Shown here piece by piece: positions 35,152 through 45,692 of a stretch of 64,000 bases of DNA. Below the pieces are notes generated by a model. The model was not told the DNA's origin, ran no database searches, and was given only the letters and a program-made list of their open reading frames with translations. A program made the translations under genes and the position numbers. The number at the start of each line of letters is the position of its first letter. The stretch's first letter is position 1. This stretch comes from Chamaecyparis obtusa (Eukaryota; Streptophyta; Pinopsida; Cupressales; Cupressaceae): NCBI GenBank assembly GCA_027943335.1, contig BSBK01004078.1:838001-902000 (forward strand), read 5' to 3'.

Positions 35152-36168
35152 CTACAACTTAATCTTAATTTTTCCCATTCCAACAATCTCATAGGGCTCA
35201 TTATCTCCCAAATAAACTAGCCCAAAATCTCCTTGGACATAATCAAGAAAGTAACCTCTATGGGGTGTAGCATGAAATGAAGCCCCATAATCTAAAACCC
35301 ATGAATCATCAATACTTTCTAAAGAAAGAAGCAAGGCATCCTCTTCGGGTTTATTACTTACCACATTTGCCTCCTTGTTACCTTCTTGTTTGTCTCCTTT
35401 ATTCTTTTGAGACCAGCAATATTTCTTCTTATGACCTGGTTTTCCATAGTACCAGTAATCATTTGGCCCTTTGGATTCAGACCTCTTTCCCTTTGATTTT
35501 CCTCTTGATTTCCCATGATTTTCATAGTTGTTTCCTCTCTCATTGGTTCTACCTCTTCTTTGTACATTTAAGACACTACCCGATGTGGATCCACCTGAGC
35601 TTTTCCTGTGAATTTCCTCACTCAGAATAACACCAATAACATCATCAAATTTTTGGGTATTAGAACCAGAAACAGAGTTACTAACAGCCATTACCAAGCT
35701 ATTCCAGCTTTCAGGCAAAGAACACAAAATCAAGAGAGCCCAAACTTCATCAAAAATAAAATTGACAAAAGTTAATTGACTGGTACCTATATTAAACTTA
35801 TTTAAATGATCAGCAACTAACCCACCTTCCACCATTTTCATATTAAACAAACGCTTCATGAGAAATACCTTATTTGAAGCGGAGGGCTTTTCATACAACT
35901 TCACTAAGGTTTTCATCAAATCTTTGGTCATCGTTTCTTGTGTAATATTGAATGCCACCGATTGTCCTAGGCATAATTGAATACTACCAAGAGCCTTTCT
36001 ATCAAGAATTGTCTAGTCCTCATCAAAAATGCTTGTCGATTTGTTGGCTTTTCCTTCCAACAGCTATTGTAGATCCTTCTAATAGAGATAGTCCTCCATT
36101 TGCATTTTCCATAATTGAAAGTTCTACCCATTAAACTTGTCAACCTTCAGCTTACCCTCATCTTCCAT
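35152..36168 (-). pseudogene. gag: Copia G gag and protease
   Basis: Gag starts at ATG 36168 (MEDEGKLKVDKFNG, with stops replacing residues at codons 15, 28 and 32). From 35958 a 268-codon frame is open: KTLVKLYEKPSASNKVFLMKRLFNMKM (capsid), a Gly/Arg/Ser-rich basic segment, then a zinc-knuckle remnant WYYGKPGHKKKYC in which the first two cysteines of CX2CX4HX4C are missing. In the same frame follows the protease signature WVLDYGASFHATP, where the Ser of the usual D-S-G-A is Tyr. Gag and protease are thus fused in one frame, as normal for copia elements. Confidence 0.8.
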
Positions 36169-36237
36169 TTCTCCCACTCAACCGTGAGACTCCTACTAAA
36201 TCATGAGATCTTCCTACAGAGGATAACTGAAAACAAC

Positions 36238-36252
36238 CTCACTCTGATACCA
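36238..36252 (-). other. Primer-binding site of copia G
   Basis: Minus strand TGGTATCAGAGTGAG, the canonical initiator tRNA-Met complementary site of plant copia elements, two bases inside the 5' LTR. Confidence 0.9.
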
Positions 36253-36254
36253 CT

Positions 36255-36667
36255 TGTTAGGATTAAAAAGGAAAAAATAACAATTACATGCAAATATAAC
36301 CAATATCAGAAAACAATAAACCACATAGAAGAGAACACAAGACACAAAGATTTAACGTGGTTCACCCAATCCCTGGGCTAAGCCCACCAACAGTGAGTCC
36401 AATATTTTATTATCCAATGATTACAACTTGATTACAATATGTAATCCCTTATAGCTCAATTCCACCGCAAGTACTAAAATCATACATAATAAAATCCCTA
36501 ACCCTAAGCCATATTATACAATATTTTGTCACTTTAGGGTTAGAATGAGTTACAATCATGTTGACCCAAAAATAGCTGAAAATATGTCAACCTCAAAAAA
36601 AATCTCCCCAGCGAGGGCAGGAGGAAAAGTGTACAGTACTTTCCTGATCAGTCACCATAAGCTAACA
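36255..36667 (-). repeat. 5' LTR of copia G
   Basis: 413 bp, minus strand TGTTAGCTTATGG ... AATCCTAACA. It contains the plus-strand run CCCTAACCCTAA-like near 36497, which is internal LTR sequence and not telomeric DNA. Confidence 0.9.
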
Positions 36668-36672
36668 AGATA

Positions 36673-37285
36673 TGCAAAAAGCAAATCTATGTTCATTTTA
36701 TAGCCCAAAAATTGAAGTCTTTGATATGAAAGTAGGAAAGGCACACAAGCTTGACACTTGGGAGTTCATTTTTATATCCTAAATGAAGTGTTATCAGATT
36801 GAATAGAATACCTGAATTCCTCACAATGCGCTTAGTAGATTTTACTTGTTTTAGCAATTTTTCTTGCACTTTTCCAATCAGAATCCACAAATACCAATAA
36901 AAAATAGATCTCAATTGTTAGGGTTAGTTGTTAGTCCAAATCCAAAAATCAAATCTAGAAAATTGCTTGAAAATCTAAAATGACAATTCAATTCTAATGG
37001 CAAAACTCGTACAACAGTCAGTTACCTCCGGTACGACAATCTCGAAACTCGTACGATAATGGGTGTCTTCCCCCATGACAGAGTAGCTCCCAAACAACAA
37101 TGTCTAAGTTCTGATATGAGCCTCAAAAATCTCAACTTTCGTATGACAGTCAAGGGTTCTGGTATGACTTTCTAACAAAAGTCGTATGAAAAATGTACAA
37201 ACAGAATCTAAAAATCACAGAAATGGCAGAAAATGATAGAAAATTGAATCAAATTGTTAGAATAGAAATGGAAACCCATTTCAGG
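36673..37285 (-). other. Element A leader, proximal part, with second TACGAC motif cluster
   Basis: Sequence between copia G and the primer-binding site. Motif variants: cgtacaacagtc 37008, ggtacgacaat 37029, cgtacgataat 37048, cgtatgacagtc 37140, ggtatgactt 37161 and gtcgtatgaa 37181. It was once continuous with the cluster at 30435-30675; about 1.3 kb of leader, excluding G, separates the two. Confidence 0.6.
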
Positions 37286-37303
37286 GCCCCACGGTGAGTG
37301 CCA
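37286..37303 (-). other. Primer-binding site of element A
   Basis: Minus strand TGGCACTCACCGTGGGGC, a few bases after the LTR end. The TGG start and CACCGTGGGGC core resemble gypsy primer-binding sites of the TGGCGCCCACC type. I do not assign the tRNA. Confidence 0.65.
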
Positions 37304-37311
37304 TAAATGTG

Positions 37312-38588
37312 TGTGTGAAAATTGTACCTAGCTGTGGACACAACACTTCAGTAAAATATTAGAGGTTAGCTAAATCGAAATCTGCAAATAATTGAAACTA
37401 AGCTAACCAGGCAATTTACTGCCTTCTAGTAGGTGTGAGTATGTATTCTCATATTAGACCGAGATCAGTGAGAATGCCACACCTAAATGAAGGATTTGAA
37501 TGCAAAATAATGAAAAATTGTATGAATACAGATTAATCTATTTTTTTGGATTTTGTATGTAATTTGAATGAAAATCTATATGAAACTAATCTAGATGAAA
37601 TTGAAATGATATGCAGATTTAAACTGAGAATGATATGCTATGAATGCTATGATATGCTATGAAAAGATATGAATGCTTATGACCAACAATGAAAAATCTC
37701 ACAAATCGTCTGTCGCAAGTGCTTGATTCTTCAACTGCAAATTTGCTAGAGTAATTGTGCAAATTCAAGAGTGGTAAATTGTGAAGAGCATAGCCTTGTT
37801 TTTATAGAAATCCAGGGCTTGAGGATGCATAATAAAAATAATAAATCACTCTTGATGAACTCAGGTTGATTTTTGAGTCAACTAGAAATTAGAAATAGAT
37901 CAACTCACAAAATCATGCAAAATCATGCAAGAACAGCTTTTTAACTCAAATCGGAAGTTTAGATCAACTTTCAACTCAAAATAGATGTTGAGTTCCCAAA
38001 AGATAACAACTTGAATTGATTTTCTGATTTGAAGTTTAACTTCTCTTTGAATGTGCATAATAATTATGAAATAATTAAAATAAATAGAGTGATTTATCTT
38101 CAACTTAATTTATTTTTGGAATAAAACAATTGATTTATGGGTTAATCAATTATTAAATCAAACTTTTATTCAAAAACTATATTATTAAATATTGACAATT
38201 GACATTAATTAATTAAATAAGAATTTAATCAATTAGTCATAAAAAATTTTATTTATTGTCAAAATTAAATAATAGAATTTAGGAATAAATTTAATTAAAT
38301 TTAATTAAATAATTAAGTGGTAGTATTAAATCTGATTAATTAAATATTCAGAATATTCAATTAATCAAACTTTAAGATAAATATGATTTATCACCAAATA
38401 ATTATTAAATTAAAGATAATTAAGTTAGGATAAAATAGGAATATTCCCCGATGTAGAATTAGGATAATCAATTAGGTTTCGATGATTTGATGTGTAGATG
38501 TGCCTTAGGTTAGGACTTTGATGTCGATTTCATTTGATTTGTTGATGTAAGAGGTTAATGAACCTATAGCCCATTTTTGGGGTATTCA
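37312..38588 (-). repeat. 5' LTR of element A
   Basis: Aligns with 18854-20130 over the full length. Its outer (minus-strand 5') end reads TGAATACCCC, two to three bases different from the TGTAATACCCC of the partner. TATA-like CTATAAAAAC at 37798-37807. Confidence 0.9.
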
Positions 38589-39162
38589 AGTGTGTTTTAT
38601 GTGTTTGAGTGTTTAGATCTTCATTGACACTTAAAATGAAAAAAGGGACAAAAGTTCAAATTGAATCATAGATGATGTGTTTGTTTTTCATTTCTTGAAT
38701 GTATACTTGTACATGTCATCAAAGTTCAAAGCAACAACATCATAATTTTTTTGAAAACAACCAAGTTCAAACCAAATTGCATCTCGAGATCTAAGAGCAT
38801 TTGAAATCTTCATTTTCTCTGTGCACTAAAATTGATCAAGTAGAGTCACTTTTCAAGTCAAAATCTCTATACAAAAACTCAAAATTGCTACAAAAATTGA
38901 AAATCTATCAATTTTAGGAATTGAAAGTCTATCCCTTTTTAATGTATTCGATTAAGCTAAACTTGGAGTTTTTTTAATATTTATTAGATTGAGCTATCTA
39001 TAGGTCATGTTATTTCATTACATAAGGGAAACTTGTCACAACATAATATAATCCTTGCTTGGGTTTCCTATTTCCTTTTCATAAGAATTGGTCATTCATT
39101 ATAATAATTCATCTCAACTTATTGCATCAATATATAATTCTCAAAAATTTGAGCAATTCCCG
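38589..39162. other. Unassigned spacer
   Basis: AT-rich sequence right of element A; no gene, repeat or motif recognised. Confidence 0.5.
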
Positions 39163-39371
39163 TTTGGTTGCTGGAATTAACCTGGAATAGGAAAATGAGA
39201 ATTGGTGAATTGGTATAAACTAATTCTAATTTTGGTCCAAAATGAGCATTCAGCCAATTCCACATTCTCAGATGGATTGGTTGAATGCTCATTTTGGACC
39301 AAAATTAGAATTAGTTTATACCAATTCACCAATTCTCATTTTCCTATTCTGGGTTAATTCCAGCAACCAAA
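39163..39371. mobile_element. MITE-like foldback element
   Basis: An almost perfect inverted repeat: a left arm of about 100 bp (39163-39262, opening TTTGGTTGCTGGAATTAACC) and its complement (39273-39371), separated by the 10-base loop CATTCTCAGA. A 209-bp unit that is nearly all arm is the shape of a miniature inverted-repeat transposable element. TTTGGTTGC-type ends occur in several plant MITEs, but I cannot fix the superfamily because no clear target-site duplication is visible (flanks AATTCCCG and AATTGATC). An AATT shared near both ends is only suggestive. Confidence 0.8.
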
Positions 39372-39860
39372 ATTGATCTCTCTTTGTGACAAGTATTTTT
39401 CTTGCAAGTATTTTCTAGAAGCTATGGGACTCAATCATCAACTCCAATAGATAATAGAGAAATAAGAAAATAGAATTATCATATTTATTGAATAATTTCA
39501 TGCAATATTTTAACGAATTAAGTAGTATGTACCGTTCCTTTTAGAAGGTCAACTAATACAAGAGTTTTCCCTTTCCATGATTTATATGAAGACCAAGTAT
39601 ATATTATATTGTCTATAGTGATATAAGACAAGCCTATTACTTCGATTCTTCTTATATTTCTTGTCCAAATATTTAAATATATCTCATCTTACCCAACATC
39701 CCTATTGCCCTAATGAATTGGAATGTATGACATTATAAACTCTTTTCTTTAATTTTAACTCTATTTACTCAATTGTTATATCATTATTTGTTGTAGCATT
39801 CCATACTATATATCATACACTAACCCCAAGCATCTATGTTTATGAACATCCTTTGTAATT

Positions 39861-40488
39861 TCTTGATTTGGACCAAATGTTGATTTTGGTCTTTTGTTTC
39901 CACAACTAACATAGTTGTAAAATATTGACACACTAGAAATGATATTTCTATCTTGCAAACTTGATAAATGTCTCATTGCAAATCCCTCTCTTTGTATGAT
40001 TTTTTGAAAACTAAAAACACATGTATCATCAAACCTTGAATGGGGAAATATCCTATCGATTTTGTTAATGTCTTGATTTGGACCAAATGTTGTTTTTGAT
40101 CTTTCGTTTCCACAACTAACATAGCTGTAAACTATTGACACATTAGAAATGATGTTTCTATCTTACAAACTTGATGAATGTCTCATTGCAAAGGCCTCTC
40201 TTTGTGTTCTTTTTCCAAAAATAAAAATCACATGTACCATCAAATCTTGAATGGGAAAATATCTCATCGATTTTGTTAATGTCTTAATTTGGACCAAATG
40301 TTGTTTTTGGTCTTTTGTTTCCACAACTAACATAGGTATAAACTATTGACACATTAGAAATGATATTTATATCTTAAAAACTTGATGAATGTCTCATTGC
40401 AAAGGCCTATCATTATGTGTTTTTGCCAAAAATAAAAATCACATGTACCATCAAACCTTGAATGGGGAAATATCTTATCAATTTTCTA
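39861..40488. repeat. Three tandem copies of a ~210-bp unit
   Basis: Units start at 39861, 40071 and 40282 with TCTTGATTTGGACCAAATGT (third: TCTTAATTTGG), so the period is 210-211 bp. The minus strand of the first two units has an open frame (39806-40141), with YVSCGNERSKTTFGPNQDI repeating as YVSCGNKRPKSTFGPNQEI. 210 is exactly 70 codons, so a repeated coding unit is conceivable, but the frame is lost in the third unit and the peptide is not recognised. Confidence 0.85.
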
Positions 40489-42601
40489 AGACTATTTTCA
40501 CTTAATGCTCACACGATTAATATATTCTACAAACACTTTAACAAACTAAGTCAAATTTTATTTTATTTCTGTATCTAAGTCAAATTTTATTTTATTTCTA
40601 TATCTTTATAATATTGTGTTCTATGATAGCTAATGCACTATGTGTGCTATTCTAGCTTCTAAAGGATGCGGTTTTTGGTTTCCCAGTCGTAAATATTATA
40701 TTTAATATTTTCTATAGCTTTCCACAGTTTAATTGAAGAAAATTAATTTATATATTCAACCAAATTTTTGCACCTCAGAAAGAGGTAACCATATTCAACT
40801 GAAAGAAGAATATATAATATCATTTTGTTAGTCACATTGTTTCAATTGCTTCCTTCAATTCATAGTCATCAATAAAGGACTTGAAAGTAACTATTTCCTC
40901 AAATAGGTCTAGTGTGAAATTTATTGTGCTTGCAAAAGTCATGTAAGTGTGTTATTTTTTCCATTTGTTTGTACATATTTCCTATTAGTACATTCAAACA
41001 GTCTTCCAAATGTACCATCAATGTCCTCATAATATGAAGAATCTAATGTCTTGAAAGACTCCTTGAGTATTAACATAGGCAACATTGAAAAAGCATATAT
41101 CTACATTTAAACAATATGAATATTAAATTTATATGAGAATTTGGAATTTTAACTAGCAGAATGGATATGGCCAAAACGTAGATGGTATATCTAAAATTGT
41201 ATATATCAAATTTTGGCTAAAATCTCAATCAATATTATTGACAATAAATACTAACCTAAGGTTTACATTATTTATGGTAGAAAATTAAACCTTGGTGCTA
41301 TACTAAAAGAGGAAACAAAACAAAGGTGGGGAGATCAGCACATGAATAGAAGAAATATTATAGTCATGCATTCATCATAAGACAATAATTCATAATTATA
41401 TTTATCTCATCAATTTACATATATTATTTCATATCACAAGCACATATATACAATCACATATGCTTGGTTAATGCACTTACATTTGTAAATTTTTCTATAT
41501 CTATCTCTATCCTACTCTCCTTTCTTCTATATTCCCATCCTACTACATTTGTAATATAATATGTTACTAATATATCTCATCCATATATAGCGATATAACT
41601 CATTCTTAATTATCTTTATCTAGTTGTAGATACTACAAGGTGTCTGATATAGCCACAACCTACTTCCTGACATGTGAACTCTAGCTTGCCTTGTTCTATG
41701 GTAGAGTAATCCTACAAGAGTTGGCTTTTAGTGCCCTTGTGTATTTTCACCACTATGCTCCATAAAGTTGTCATTCAACATAATGGGGAGATATATAGCC
41801 ACCCTTTTAAGTTTTAAACTAAACCAATCAAGTCATATGTTTGTTTCTATAACCTAACAGATTCCTTTGGCTTAAACTAGGTGTCATCTTTCAACCATGC
41901 TATTTGTTGTCTTTCCACCAAAAAGATCTTCATAATAAAAAGTTCTTAACTATCATACATCACATTTGTCTACACCCTAGCATCTACTAACTAAACTTCA
42001 CAAATGTACAAAAACTCTATGTTTAGTGTTGATCTCTAAGAGGCTCGTGCCTAAATAAGGGCAATCAGGAAGTTTTGCAAGGGTGGTACAGGGTTCTCCC
42101 TATGAAACAACCTCTGGGATTTTAAAAGTTGGCTCTTAATGAGTGGTGTTTGGGAAAAAGGAAGGGGGAAACCTTTAGAAAACAATATAAGCTAATGGGA
42201 GACAAAATGTAAAATCAAAGCTTTGTTAGATAGGCAAAGAATGTGTCAGATGGTATTTGCAAGGGTTCAACCAATTTTGGTCAGAGATTTGTGCCTTCAT
42301 TCACTTAGAACATGGTACACCTAAGACCCTTCATTGTTGGTCAGGAGAACAAGAACCCAAAGTTTTTGGACATAGGGAAAACACTTTCATATCCCATTCA
42401 TGGGAAGCACCTACAAGGATCTGAATAAAGGCACAAAACTCCTTAAGGAGTGCAAGATTTTCTAGCCAAGGACATGGTATAAGACCCTATTTATCAACAG
42501 ACATAAATGGTTCTTATAAGGGTCTAAAAAAAAGACCTCACTTCCTAAAACAAACATTACTAAGGAGAATGTTGTAAAGGATGCGAGTCATCTTTAATTG
42601 T
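40489..42601. other. Unassigned AT-rich spacer
   Basis: No gene recognised. It contains one exact tandem duplication apart from one base (40548-40576 and 40577-40605, AAGTCAAATTTTATTTTATT...). Otherwise ordinary spacer up to element C. Confidence 0.5.
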
Positions 42602-42606
42602 ATATG

Positions 42607-43941
42607 TGTGAATCAAAACTCAACAATATAGTGGGTTTCAACTTTATGTCGGCACTCTCATTTTCCTTTTTGTAGGGGTTGTTTTTGGTAGCATTATTTT
42701 CCATATGTTGGCACAATATACATCTTGCTTGCGGCTTTCAACACTAAAGTGTCACATGTCCCTTAGGAGATAAGCACTCTCACCTTTGCTCATGGGCCTG
42801 GGTTTTTCTATTGAACAAGACAAGCAATCATCTCGCAAGCGAGAAGAGTAAGTGTAATTTTCTCTAGAGGAAGTTTCACTATTTGAGTGTCATGTGTCAT
42901 CCTTTTTCTAACCAAATCTCTTTTGTGGATGGGTCCCAATCTCTTTTGGGTGTGACATGTGGGTATTTCACAGAGTTTTTTTACAATTTTCAGCTTTTTT
43001 TAAAAATAACCTTAGCACTCATTCAACATGTGTCCTTTCTATTATAATTATACTTTGTCACATGTCCAACTTCCAATACTCATCATTCTTTCATTTTTGG
43101 CTCATTCTTTCAATTTTGGGTGTGACATTCAAAGAAACTACTGCCATGATTACTAAGAAATGGTAGCTGGCATAATAATGAAGAATCATCTTTACAGGTA
43201 TGAAACATAGGTTGGGTGTCAGTTTTCTAGGGGCAGAGATGTGACCCAACATAAAATGCCTCACAAAATAAAACACGTAGCACTTTTCCTGAACCACTTT
43301 TAGTTAGAGTTTTCAGGAAGCATCTTGGCTATATATACAGTGCTATGTAATGTAGTGAGGGGAGCTCTTTAGGACTTAGCTTTGGTACAAATAGAGTAGG
43401 ACTCTTAGATAAGAATTATTAGAAAGCTTCTTTTATTTTGTAAGACTTAAATTATAATGAGAAACTTGAAATCTTAATATAAATTGATCGTGCTTTTAGC
43501 CCTTTAATTTTAGAGTTTTTGGTGCTCATGAATGTTTCTATGTTGTTAAAATACAATCTCTAACTTTAGTGTGTCTTTGTTTAATCTTCACTAAATAGAT
43601 TATGCATTTAGACTTCTCTACTCCACAAGTGTATTACATGGTTCACTCTATGTCATTTATTTATTATGCTAACATACTTCTACAACTGCTCCTGGGTCTA
43701 TATGCTGTAAAGTTGCCTTGATATTTCATCTCTTGAAATAGCCTGTGCATTTTAAGTTTTAAAGTGTTCCAAAATCTTGGCATTAGCCCTAGTAAGGTTA
43801 TTTTTCTACCCCTTTTTTTCCCCCAAGCTTGAAGAAACAACTTCTTAAATTTCAGAGGTTGTTCAGCAAACATGCGCAAGGTCCCACACTCACTGAACTT
43901 TCCATAGGCTATTCACCTGGGAGCAATTCCAGACGTAAACA
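42607..43941 (+). repeat. 5' LTR of element C
   Basis: 1,335 bp, TGTGAATC to GTAAACA. Repeats at 45693. It contains CACATGT-rich stretches and a TATA box, TATATATAC, at 43330-43338. Confidence 0.85.
43330..43338 (+). promoter_or_regulatory. TATA box of element C LTR
   Basis: TATATATAC followed by AGTGCTATGTAA. The partner LTR keeps TATATATATA-GTGCTATGTAA at 46435-46444. Conservation between diverged LTRs supports a promoter role. Confidence 0.6.
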
Positions 43942-43950
43942 TTTTTTTTT

Positions 43951-43968
43951 TGGCACGCCCAGTGGGAT
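43951..43968 (+). other. Primer-binding site of element C
   Basis: TGGCACGCCCAGTGGGAT lies 9 T residues after the 5' LTR and resembles element A's site (TGGCACTCACCGTGGGGC), suggesting a gypsy-type primer. The tRNA is not assigned. Confidence 0.7.
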
Positions 43969-44149
43969 ATAGTTTTCACAACTGAAGAGGAGGTGTATTC
44001 TTTAGTGTCTCTAGCCTTCGAGAGGAAGATTTCAAGCACCCAACGACTCTATAGCCATTTTTGGGCTAGTTTCTGATGGTATGAGTTGAGTTCAATTTTT
44101 ACGCACCATTTTCCCTTGTAAATCCCTTCCCTCTCCCCTATGAGTTAAT

Positions 44150-45076
44150 ATGGAGAGATATTACAGTCAGCAATATTTTCCCCCTCATCTTCATGAAGTT
44201 TCCTGCATTCCATCTTCCAACCAAAAATATTAGGCCAGGAGTATTGATAGTTTTGCTTCATACACCTTTGTTAGACCTAGTTATGAGACAAACTCAAACA
44301 CTTATTATCCATCAACTCGTGCATACACCTACCAGCCACAAGAGGTACCTATTAACTCCTATCAGCATGCTTACCCTCCTGCCCACAGCCAGAATGTGGG
44401 AAACCAAGAAGATTTTAGCTGCCAAGATATTTTGTTAAATCTTCAAGTAGAACTAAAAGTTATAAAGGAGGAACAAGAGTATTTTCGCCAGTGAGAAGAG
44501 CTTGATTATCAAGCTCACCTGTTGCAACAAAAATTTTATTTCCTAAATATGCAACAAGAGAAGATCCTTGCAATGCAAGCCTCTTCCTAAGAGGAAGGGA
44601 CCAGCGAATGGCTTCAGAGGAAAAGGGAAATAGAGAAGAAGAAGACAGAGCTAGGAAGTTGGTTTTGAATAAAGAGGTAGACTCATATAGCCATGGGCTT
44701 CCATTTGCTCATGGATCAGATGAGATGTTTTTAGAAAATCTTCTAGCATGGGATGAGGAAGGAAAAAAAAAAGGGAGACTTAATCCCTCTATTTGAGGAG
44801 TTTCCCTTCTTAGTTTACATAGAGGAGACTGAGCAACACGATGATCTGACACAAAAAAAAATAGTTCCAAACTATCACTTATGTGTTTCTAAGGCATCTT
44901 CGGGTTTTGGTGATCTTAGAGGAATTCAATGTTGAGAATGAATTTCTAAACAAAATCAATTCCATTTGCACATTCGTTAACCTCAAGTCAGAGACTTATG
45001 GGTCCACAAATTGGGAGCTACAACAAAGGGTGAGCTTCTCCTCTATAGTAAAAAAGCCATCAAGCTCTATTTTTTA
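44150..45076 (+). pseudogene. Gag-like remnant of element C
   Basis: Begins MERYYSQQYFPPHLHEV at ATG 44150 and continues rich in Tyr, Pro, Gln and Ser (TYYPSTRAYTYQPQEV, HAYPPAHSQN), then a Glu/Gln-rich probable helix (LQVELKVIKEEQEYFRQ...LLQQKFYFLNMQQEK). Stops and frame changes follow from 44494. Pro/Tyr/Gln-rich N-termini followed by a helix are seen in Gag of some gypsy elements, but there is no zinc knuckle and I cannot assign the family. Confidence 0.45.
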
Positions 45077-45600
45077 AGGTTATCTTAGGGAAAAGATAAT
45101 AACATAACTAATCAGGGGATGACCTAATAGACATCTAGCCCAAACCTATGATTCGCTACTAGTCATGCTCATCTCCAAGCATGAAGAAGAGCTTCATGAA
45201 GAAAAGGAGAAGCCCACCTATTTTCCATTAGCATATGACATTCCAACATGGGTAAGTTTCTTGATTTTCTCTCTTTAAGGGGCACACTAGCATGTTAGGT
45301 TCCTTTCAAGCTTTCTTTTCTGGCTAACTATCTTGAAATATGTAATGTATCAAAGGCTACTCAGGAAGGGGAGCTATTTCAACAAACCAGTCAATGGTTT
45401 TTTTTGATCCCAATGATGTAAATCTGTGTATATATGTAAATATTTGTATAGTAGTAATTTAGGCGTTTGTTTTCTTTTCAAGAAGTGTTGTTTCACATGA
45501 TGCATTCTTCTTAAGGGAATGCATGTCATAGTTTCATGCTTTCCTCTAGGCACATGCTTGTTGAGGCTTTTGTGTCCTCTCTTGTCTTAAGTCTCTTGAC

Positions 45601-45672
45601 ATTTTAAATGTAATGGATAAGGCACTGGTCTATGAACTAGAGAATTTGGGTCCACACTCTACAAGTAGAATA
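45601..45672 (+). other. tRNA-Arg-like sequence in element C
   Basis: TAATGGATAAGGCA (D-arm like), CTGGTCTATGAACTAG (anticodon stem-loop like, loop CTATGAA) and TTGGGTCCACACT (T-arm like) follow each other at tRNA spacing. Plant tRNA-Arg(ACG) has GGATAAGGCGCTGGTCTACG here, so the anticodon would be ACG mutated to ATG. It is degenerate and lacks convincing acceptor pairing: a tRNA-derived relic or SINE head, not a functional tRNA. Confidence 0.45.
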
Positions 45673-45692
45673 CCCCTAAGAGTCACCAATAC

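Larger units (their letters stand above)
31681..36667 (-). mobile_element. Element G: Ty1/copia retrotransposon nested in element A, minus strand
   Basis: Bounded by AGATA on both sides (31676-31680 and 36668-36672). Two 413-bp LTRs (31681-32093 and 36255-36667) open TGTTAG and close TAATCCTAACA on the minus strand. Just inside the right LTR is a good initiator-Met primer-binding site, and before the left LTR is a polypurine tract (AAGTGGGAGAT, 32094-32104). Domains in minus-strand order are gag, protease, integrase, RT, RNase H. The LTR pair differs at roughly 38 of 413 positions by eye count (about 9%), so it is an old insertion. Confidence 0.95.
18854..38588 (-). mobile_element. Element A: long Tat-type Ty3/gypsy retrotransposon, minus strand, with copia G nested in its leader
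   Basis: Two LTRs of about 1,275 bp (18854-20130 and 37312-38588) enclose a minus-strand internal region with, in order, primer-binding site, long leader, gag, protease, G-patch-like motif, RT, RNase H, second RNase H, integrase, 3' spacer and polypurine tract. Without copia G it would be about 14.7 kb, large for gypsy but usual for Tat/Ogre-type elements. RT before integrase is the gypsy order, and the extra 'archaeal-type' RNase H is the established hallmark of Tat. No clean target-site duplication is seen (left flank GTTGG, right flank AGTGT). Stops and frameshifts occur throughout pol. By eye the first ~190 bp of the LTR pair differ at around 9% of positions, with later parts closer. Confidence 0.9.

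Noticed and set aside
44608..44935. Two overlapping open frames after element C's gag-like start as separate genes
   Set aside because: They are frame-shifted pieces of the same decayed internal region between C's LTRs.
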